The notes below the pieces were generated by a model. It saw only the letters and a program-made list of their open reading frames with translations. It was not told the origin of the DNA and made no database searches. A DNA stretch of 64,000 bases from Rhodosporidiobolus odoratus. Its lineage: Eukaryota; Basidiomycota; Microbotryomycetes; Sporidiobolales; Sporidiobolaceae. This document shows positions 57,798 through 64,000 of this stretch, in pieces. Position numbers and translations under genes: made by a program. The DNA is taken from NCBI GenBank assembly GCA_034387635.1, contig JAOANU010000025.1:212049-276048 (forward strand). The letters run 5' to 3'. Position 1 is the first letter of the stretch, and each line of letters starts with the position of its first letter.

Positions 57798-60413
57798 ATG
57801 CTCGTTCTATTCGAATCCGCAGTCGGTCTCGTCCTGTTCAAGGTCAAGGATGGCAAACTCGACGACAAGGAGTTGCACAAGCAGTTTGAGACCGAGGAGG
57901 GCGCCAATAACCTGTTAGTTCCACCTCTCGTCTGCCTTGCGCCACGCCAACTGTTCCAGCGAAGGGCAAAAAGTACTCGAGCGTGTCTAGTACGGTATGG
58001 GGCCTGCGAACACATTCCGCGGCGGGAAGCACAGCCAGAGTCGGTCTTCGCAGGCGGAACATCCACTTCTTGTCCAGTTATACATCCATTCAGGCCTTCC
58101 TGAGGAGCCAAGCGTGGTGTGCTGACTCCTGTCTCGCCCACTTGCAGCGTCAAGCTCCAGGCCATTCACCGGTTCACCTCTACCGCCAATGCCGTCGAGG
58201 ACATGACCGCTATCGGTGAGGGCAAGATCAGCAAGAGCCTCAAGAAGTTCTTGACCGAGGAGGTGACTGACAACAAGAAGCTGAAGAACGAGAAGCTGGC
58301 CGTTAGCGAGCCCAAGTTAGGTGCGTCAATCTCTTTCCTTCCGCCCTTTTTCCCCTTTTCTTCCTTTCCTTCTTGCACTCTCCTACTACACCTCGCGAAA
58401 TATTTGCACGAGTCAATCCATCTAATGACGGACACTGCCTAACAGCCGGCGCCATCGCCAAGAAGCTCGAGCTCAACGTCGTCTCCGACTCTTCCGTCAA
58501 CGACCTTTACCGTGGTATTCGCCAGCAGCTCCACGCTCTCCTCGGCGATGTCGACCCCCGCGACCTTGCCACCATGGAGCTCGGTCTCTCGCACTCTCTG
58601 TCCCGCTACAAGCTCAAGTTCTCCCCCGACAAGGTCGACACTATGATTGTTCAGGCTATCGCCCTCCTCGACGACCTCGACAAGGAGATCAACATCTACT
58701 CGATGAGGGTCAAGGTAAATAACGTTGCAAAGAGCTCGGTCGAAAGCTGCAGCCAGTATTGACCCTGCTGGCCTTTTTTTGTTCTTCCACGCTCCTTCAG
58801 GAATGGTACGGATGGCACTTCCCCGAGATGGGCAAGATCATCACCGAGAACATCACCTACGCCAAGGTCGTCAAGGCCATGGGTACGTCGCCCAGCGTCG
58901 CTCTAGTTGCAATCTGTGGCTGACGATTTCTTCCTTCTGTCAGGCTTCCGCACCAACTACGCTACGACCGATTTCTCCCACGTCCTCCCCGAAGAGCTCG
59001 AAGAGACTCTCAAGTCGGCCGCTGCCGTCTCGATGGGTACCGAAATCAGCGACACCGATCTCGCCCACATCCACCTCCTCGCCGATCAGGTCATCTCCAT
59101 TACCCAGTACCGCACCGAGCTCTACGAGTACCTCCGCAACCGTATGGCCGCTATCGCGCCCAACCTTACTGCCCTTGTCGGCGAGCTGGTTGGTGCCCGC
59201 CTCATCGCCCACGCTGGTTCGCTGGTCTCGCTCGCCAAGCAGCCCGCTTCGACGGTTCAGATCCTCGGTGCCGAGAAGGCCTTGTTCCGTGCTCTCAAGG
59301 TGCGTCGTATTGCACCGCTTGCTTACTCGCAACACGCTGACCTGAGATGCGCATTCTCCTTGATCCGTTTTCTTATTTATTACTTTTTTGTTTTTCCTCC
59401 TTTTCCTTCCTTCTCTTCTTCCTTCCTTGGTCGTCTCGCACTCGCAAACGATCAGACCAAGCACGACACGCCCAAATACGGTCTGATCTTCCACGCGTCG
59501 TTGGTAGGACAGGCCCCAACCAAATTGAAAGGTAAGATGGCTCGCATGGTCGCCACGAAGGCTGCTCTATCCATTCGCCTTGATGCTCTCGCCGACGCCG
59601 ATTCCAAGTCGTCGCTCGACTCGGCCACGATCGGTATCGAGAACCGAACAAAACTTGAAGCTCGCCTCCGTCAACTCGAAGCCGGAATCGGTCACACAAG
59701 CCTCCGTTCTCTCGCCAAGGCGAGTGGAGGCGAACAGCAGAAGCGGTTCGAGATGAAGGGCAATGGGGCCGGGTATGCGGCCGGTGCTGATGCGGTTAGT
59801 CTGGTGCCGACTGGGGTGGAGGCTGGGAAGGGTGCGGATGAGGGAGTTGTTACGATGGAGGTTGAGGGGGCTGCGTCGGGTGAGACGGAGGAGGAACGTA
59901 AGAAGCGTGAGAAGAAGGAGAAGAAGTACGTTCCCGTTTCCCTGGCCGTGGCAGTCTTCACTTCTTTGCCCTTCAGTTCCTTTTCGCCGCGCCCTTCATT
60001 CCCTTCTCACCTCGGCCTTCCCACCTCGCTCATATTGGCACTCGCACCAGCCTCATCAGTTGCAGTCATGGGCATTGAGACTGATCCACAACTCACTTGT
60101 GCAGGGAACGCCGAAAATCCGAAAAGGGCGGCGAGGGCGAGGATGACGACGAGGCCAAGAAGGAGAAGAAGAGGCTGAAGAAGCTTGCCAAGGAGGCTGC
60201 TGCTGCTGGCGGAGACGAGGCTGCTACCCCGAGCAAGAAGGAAAAGAAGGAGAAGAAGCGGAGTCGGGATGAGGAGGGCGAGGTTCGTCTCACTTTCTCT
60301 CTTCGAGTCTTCGTCGTACAACGTCAAACCGACGGCGGCTTCTTTCCACTGTGCAGGAGAAGGCGGAGAAGAAGTCGAAGAAGAGCAAGAAGAGCAAGGG
60401 TGAGGAGGCATGA
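57798..60413 (+). CDS. NOP58: Box C/D snoRNP core protein NOP58
   Basis: Nucleolar scaffold that binds box C/D snoRNAs with Nop56, fibrillarin and Snu13. ATG 57798: [19 protein letters not shown], then [27 protein letters not shown]. Coiled-coil and Nop domain: [131 protein letters not shown]. The C-terminal tail is a Lys/Glu-rich KKE/KKS repeat typical of Nop58, ending KKSKGEEA at 60413. About seven introns; the first is long (57914-58147). The last two exons are copied, in decayed form, at 47070-47305. Confidence 0.96.
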
Positions 60414-60647
60414 GCTGGTGTATGGCCTGGCGATCTATTGTTGTAGGCGGGAACGTCGCATGTGTAGCTGAGGTCGCTGGCGTGCTCGTGCCGCACCTGT
60501 GTTCTTTTACTTCACATTCACTCACTCTATCGTATGATACCGCGAGGGAAACATGCGGAGAAAGGTTTCCCGTTTTCCTTTCTTCCATCGTCACCCCTTT
60601 CCCCTCGCCTCATCTCGTTGATACCACCCTTGTCTGACACGTGCATA

Positions 60648-61262
60648 ATGATCAGCCCGTCTCTACCTCTGCGCACGCAAGTCGCCAGCGCCCACGCCCG
60701 CATCCCTTTCCGCCTTTCACTCCCCCTCCGTGCTTCGTCGGCGACATTCTCGTCGGCGACGAGGGTCTCATCTCCACCTGCCACGCTGTCCTTCCCCTCC
60801 CGCGCCCTTGCCCGGGCTCGAGCCACCTCTCCGTCCACCTCTCTTACCTCGAAGCGCCTGTTCGAATGGACCCGGGCTTGTTCTCCCGAGTACTGCTCTC
60901 TCCGCCTGAGCAAGGGTCTCTCGGTGAAAGGCCCGGACGAGAACGAGTGGGTTGATGAGATCTGGTTCGTGAAAAAGAGCAATGGCGAGGCAGGTGAGGC
61001 GAGAAAAGAGTCGAAAGTGTTCGGGACGGGAGAAGAAGCGGATGCGGCCTTGATCCAGCGAGTCTTGAGCCGAGCATTGTCAGAGTCCCACAGGACTGAC
61101 ATCTATCTCGCGCGCGCAGAGCTGTGGCGGACGCCGTCGAACTGTTGCAGGCTGAAGCGAGTGAGGAGGAAAATCTCCAGGGGCAAGCCCCCGATCTTCC
61201 GTCATAGCTATTGCGAGACAGTGATGTACGACGTATTGACGGGGAGGTCACGACGACTGTAG
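60648..61262 (+). CDS. Uncharacterised 204-codon ORF, possible mitochondrial protein
   Basis: Open from ATG 60648 to a stop at 61262. The N-terminus is rich in Ser, Arg, Ala and Leu with almost no acidic residues (MISPSLPLRTQVASAHARIP), like a mitochondrial presequence. The middle reads SKGLSVKGPDENEWVDEIWF VKKSNGEAGEARKESKVFG, and then EEADAALIQRVLSRALSESH, which look coding. An in-frame ATG exists at 60534, but the frame before 60648 is not kept in the left arm, so 60648 is preferred. No family was recognised. The left-arm copy carries a frameshift and a nonsense codon. A minus-strand frame overlaps it, but the plus-strand reading is the more protein-like. Confidence 0.4.
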   Translation: MISPSLPLRTQVASAHARIPFRLSLPLRASSATFSSATRVSSPPATLSFPSRALARARATSPSTSLTSKRLFEWTRACSPEYCSLRLSKGLSVKGPDENEWVDEIWFVKKSNGEAGEARKESKVFGTGEEADAALIQRVLSRALSESHRTDIYLARAELWRTPSNCCRLKRVRRKISRGKPPIFRHSYCETVMYDVLTGRSRRL

Positions 61263-61625
61263 CTTGAACCGCCCGCAAGATTTGCCCGAGTGATGAGGGT
61301 CGCCGCTTCTGTCAACCTTTTCAATCTGCTCTACCGAAGCTTGGCACGTCTCAACGAGTTTTGTCTGTCACGAGGAGACGGAGCAGCAGCGAGAAGGCCT
61401 TGTCAAGCTGCAAGTAGTACCACACCTTGCTCGGAAGACTGAACCAGCCCATCAACTCGATCGAAGAAGCAGAAAGACGTCGGGTACAATCGGGTACACC
61501 TGCATGACACCAAACAAGCGTGTAGGGGTGAAAACGCAGCGCACTCGTTACAGGAACGGAGGAGCGGGTCGCTTGGTCTCAGTACCCAAGTCACAGGTCA
61601 AGAACCGGGAGCGAGTGAATCCTCC
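61263..61625. other. Spacer, right-arm equivalent of 45930-46292
   Basis: Carries the same ELMGWFSLPSKVWYYLQLD frame on the minus strand as the left arm. No start could be assigned. Confidence 0.3.
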
Positions 61626-63369
61626 TCAAGGGTCAGCGTTACGGAGCTCCGGCGCTGAGCAGAAGGACAGGAGGGAATCAGAAAGCGTAAGTACTTGACC
61701 ACAGAGCGTACGAGAACAAGCAGGGAGAGGGCTGACGGATCCACTCCAGCTCGAGCAAGCGAAAGACGTCTTTCTCCGACATGTTCTCACCCGTGTCCAC
61801 CACTTCGTCCGTGATCTCGTTCCGAAGGCCGCCCGAGTCGAAGCGCAAGTCGCTTTGAGTGCAACATTGCAACGTCTAGGTCAGATTGGCTAAGTCTCGG
61901 CAGCGGGCGAGAAGAAGGGAAGAAGAAGAATCGGAAACGCACCGGTTCTTGCAGTAGATTCTCAGGTCGCGCTCGAACTGGGTTGAGCCGGTCCACTGCG
62001 GAGGGGAAACGGGGGAATCGGTGTCAGCCCACCGAAAGGATGGAAGAGGTAAAATGTGTAAGATCTCGCAAAGAAACGTACGCCGACCACTGCGCATCCC
62101 CAGTTCTTCCAGTTGGTGACTACCAGATCGACTCTTCGGAACTTGTCTTGCCTTTTTGTTCCGTTCGCGGGGTGCCGAAAGATGACGAGCGCTTTGTCCA
62201 GCGCGTCAAGCACAGTCGCGGGACGGTTCGCCACGATGGTACGGGTCGTTCCAGCTTCGGATCCACCTAGCATACCATCAGGCGGAATGAAAACTGTAGA
62301 TTGGAACGAACCAGCGAGGAACGGTGACCAGCAATCGAGAAACGCACCTTTCTTGTACAAGCGCTTGATCAGATCCTTCAGCACGCCCTTCTCCTCGCCT
62401 TCTTGGTGAGGCCAGGTGATGCTGTTGTCGCAGTAGCGAGCGCAGTCAGGCAAGGCTCAGCAAAGAGCGAGCAGTGGCTTACAGAATGTCCACATCGTTC
62501 GAGAACTCCTTCCCCCTCCGGTACCCGCCCCAGAGGATGCTGTGCGAACCAGGCTTCACCTTGTCAAGCTGAATCTTGACGAACTCGTGAATGCTCTCAA
62601 CTTCCGAGCGTGGAATGCTGCTCCAGCGAGGCTGTGAGTCGGGTCAGTGCGGAACCGGGTGAGAAAACTACATACTTTTCTTCCAAGTCGGCCGTGTGCT
62701 TGAGTCGCGAACCTAACCCGGGGCACGCTGATAACAGATCCTCGAGGGTCCGCACTCCGGCGTTATATAGCTCGTTCGCGCGATAATACCCTGCACGAGC
62801 TTCAAACCTTGTCACACCTGCAGGACAAGACAGAGGAAGCGGTTACTCGCCTACGCCATGGACGGTTTGAAGCGCAGCAAGGCTCTGATACTCTTCAGTC
62901 TGTACGACATCACCTGGAGGAGTAACCTCGGTGAGCTGGCGAACGGGAGAACCGCAGTAGGCAAGAAGAGCGGCACGAGCTGCTTGGATGAATCCGTTTC
63001 GCAGGAACTCGTCGATCTTGATGATTATTTTTGCACCGATCTGTACAGACACCCTGTCAGCGTAGGTGTGCCCATCTAGGCAGCGGGAAAGGAAAGGGGA
63101 GGACTCACCTTCGGTAGCTTCTTCGCCTGCTCGACTGACTCGATCTCGAAGGGTGTTCCGATGATGACGCTGCCGGCTGTCGCATACGCCATGCTCTTCT
63201 CATGGTGGGCTGCCCATAGACGTGCAAGCTCGAGCCCGTCTGCACCAGGAGAACGGGAGGAGAAGGGAGGGGCGCACTCCCGTAGCGAAGAAAACGGTAC
63301 ATTCTCAAGGGGGCAAGGGCATCGACCAGGGCTTGGTTCACGCAAGGGCGTGGCGAGTACCTTTGACAT
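61626..63369 (-). CDS. Family X DNA polymerase (Pol4/lambda/mu-like), right copy
   Basis: Same exon plan as the left copy, running from ATG 63369 to TGA at 61626. The catalytic parts are preserved: GGYRRGKEFSNDVDIL (about 62510), RRVDLVV (about 62120), GWTGSTQFERDLRIYCKNR (about 61970) and PPELRNADP at the end. In the first 87 residues six differ from the left copy (for example Leu/Pro, Cys/Gly and Lys/Glu). Near 62150 the left reads GTSRLKDKF and this copy GTKRQDKF. The GC donor of intron 2 is kept. No stop or frameshift was found, so both copies may be active. Confidence 0.87.
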
Positions 63370-63846
63370 GACAGATGCGGCACTACGGCATCCGCTGGAG
63401 GGCTGTGAGAGCTGTCAAGCGAGCTGAGGGATGAAGTCGACATGGTCAAATCGGAAGAGCGCGAAAGACAGCGGTACAAGGTCGACTGTGTAGGGAAGCG
63501 GTGTGGGAGATGTTCCACGTGACCGGGGATGGCCCGCAAGCAGCAGCACGCTGTCAGTGCGGAGGACGAGATGGAGAAGAATCTCGCTCAACTCTTGACA
63601 GCACTTTCCCCCTTGTTACTCTCGCTGTGACTGGCCAGGCTCGCTGAACTGTCAGAATACGCTACTATGAGCTCACTGGCCGCTCGTTCTGCTCTCCCTT
63701 GACTGATGTTGACTGTTCCTTCTGTTGCCTTCTCGCTTCTTCTTCGCTGCTCTGCGCGCTTCTTTCTCGGCTTGCGATTGTATGAAGAACGACGTGCAGC
63801 TCTCCGTTCCTTCCTCACAACTCTCTACAACGAGTCACTTCCCCTC
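63370..63846. promoter_or_regulatory. Divergent promoter Pol X / PTPA (right arm)
   Basis: Mirror of 43680-44156. From 63530 rightward it is identical to the left arm. Confidence 0.5.
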
Positions 63847-64000
63847 ATGACTTCGCCGCTGCCCCTCGTCGACCTTTCTTCCCCTTCTTCCCCTCCTTCG
63901 CCTCTTCGCAAGATTTACACGCAGGATGACATGGACGGGTGGCTCAGGAGCGAAGCCTACAGCTATATCGAGCGCTTTGTCGGCTGCTTGAAGGCGGCGA
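63847..64000 (+). CDS. PTPA-type PP2A activator, second copy, cut by window end
   Basis: ATG 63847 starts MTSPLPLVDLSS... and the frame runs through KIYTQDDMDGWLRSEAYSYI ERFVGCLKAA to the last base. Identical in DNA to the start of the copy at 43679. An upstream in-frame ATG at 63706 mirrors 43820. The rest lies outside the window, so it cannot be said whether this copy is complete. Confidence 0.85.
   Translation, partial: MTSPLPLVDLSSPSSPPSPLRKIYTQDDMDGWLRSEAYSYIERFVGCLKAA

Larger units (their letters stand above)
60250..64000 (-). repeat. Right arm of the large inverted duplication
   Basis: Matches 43526-47305 in reverse orientation. Here the NOP58 end belongs to a complete gene and the small ORF is intact, which suggests this arm is the source. 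The arm continues past the window end inside PTPA. Confidence 0.92.

Noticed and set aside
57914..58147. snoRNA inside the long first NOP58 intron
   Set aside because: No box C (RTGATGA) with a matching box D placed as a C/D snoRNA; no convincing H/ACA fold by eye.
60527..61102. 191-codon minus-strand ORF overlapping the 204-codon ORF
   Set aside because: Arg/Glu-rich shadow composition; the plus-strand frame reads more like protein. Neither is proven.

Overview
The window looks like nuclear DNA of a GC-rich, intron-dense basidiomycete. Genes carry many introns of about 60-90 bp with GTRNGY...YAG ends, intergenic gaps are short, and the gene set is eukaryotic and fungal. Codon style, frequent GTGCGT donors and gene content suggest a red yeast of the Microbotryomycetes (Rhodotorula/Rhodosporidium type). 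That placement is inference; no rRNA or other taxonomic marker is present.

Layout, left to right: proteasome activator BLM10 (+, 5' end outside the window, 1-6439); a DUF1746/Dsc4-like membrane protein (-) head-to-head with an ELMO-domain protein (+); an unusual 18-exon gene for a secreted, Kex2-type repeat peptide precursor (+, 11866-13899); a STE20/FRAY-type kinase (+); a homeodomain protein (+); a HIT zinc-finger protein (-); co-chaperone SGT2 (-); a kinesin-6 (-); PDCD2/TSR4 (-); CDC45 (+); a small Zn2Cys6 protein (+); a CpG-poor, gene-free stretch of about 1.7 kb (roughly 35160-36850); an SCM3/HJURP CENP-A chaperone (+); a divergent histone H3/H4 pair; a PTPA-type PP2A activator (-); a family X DNA polymerase (+); a PX-BAR sorting nexin (+); a GRAM/VASt sterol-transfer-type protein (-); PRP19 (-); a doubtful small gene; NOP58 (+); then a second copy of the family X polymerase (-) and the start of a second PTPA (+) running off the window.

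Two structures stand out. (1) The gene at 11866-13899 encodes a signal peptide followed by 11 units, each ending in a KR site and carrying the core FWT-x-x-P-I/V. Each unit is assembled from separate exons, including seven exons of exactly 10 nt, and exons plus introns are tandemly duplicated with periods of 335 and 196 bp. (2) Positions 43526 to about 47305 and about 60250 to 64000 form a large inverted duplication. It carries two polymerase X genes, a decayed copy of a small ORF and a decayed NOP58 3' end. Over 471 bp at its PTPA end the arms are identical base for base, and then they diverge abruptly.

Most other genes are conserved housekeeping functions: proteasome, replication (CDC45), chromatin (H3, H4, SCM3), snoRNP and ribosome assembly (NOP58, HIT finger, TSR4), splicing (PRP19), trafficking and membrane contact. 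They form no operon-like pathway. Exon limits were read by eye from frame continuity and splice-site consensus; uncertain ones are flagged.
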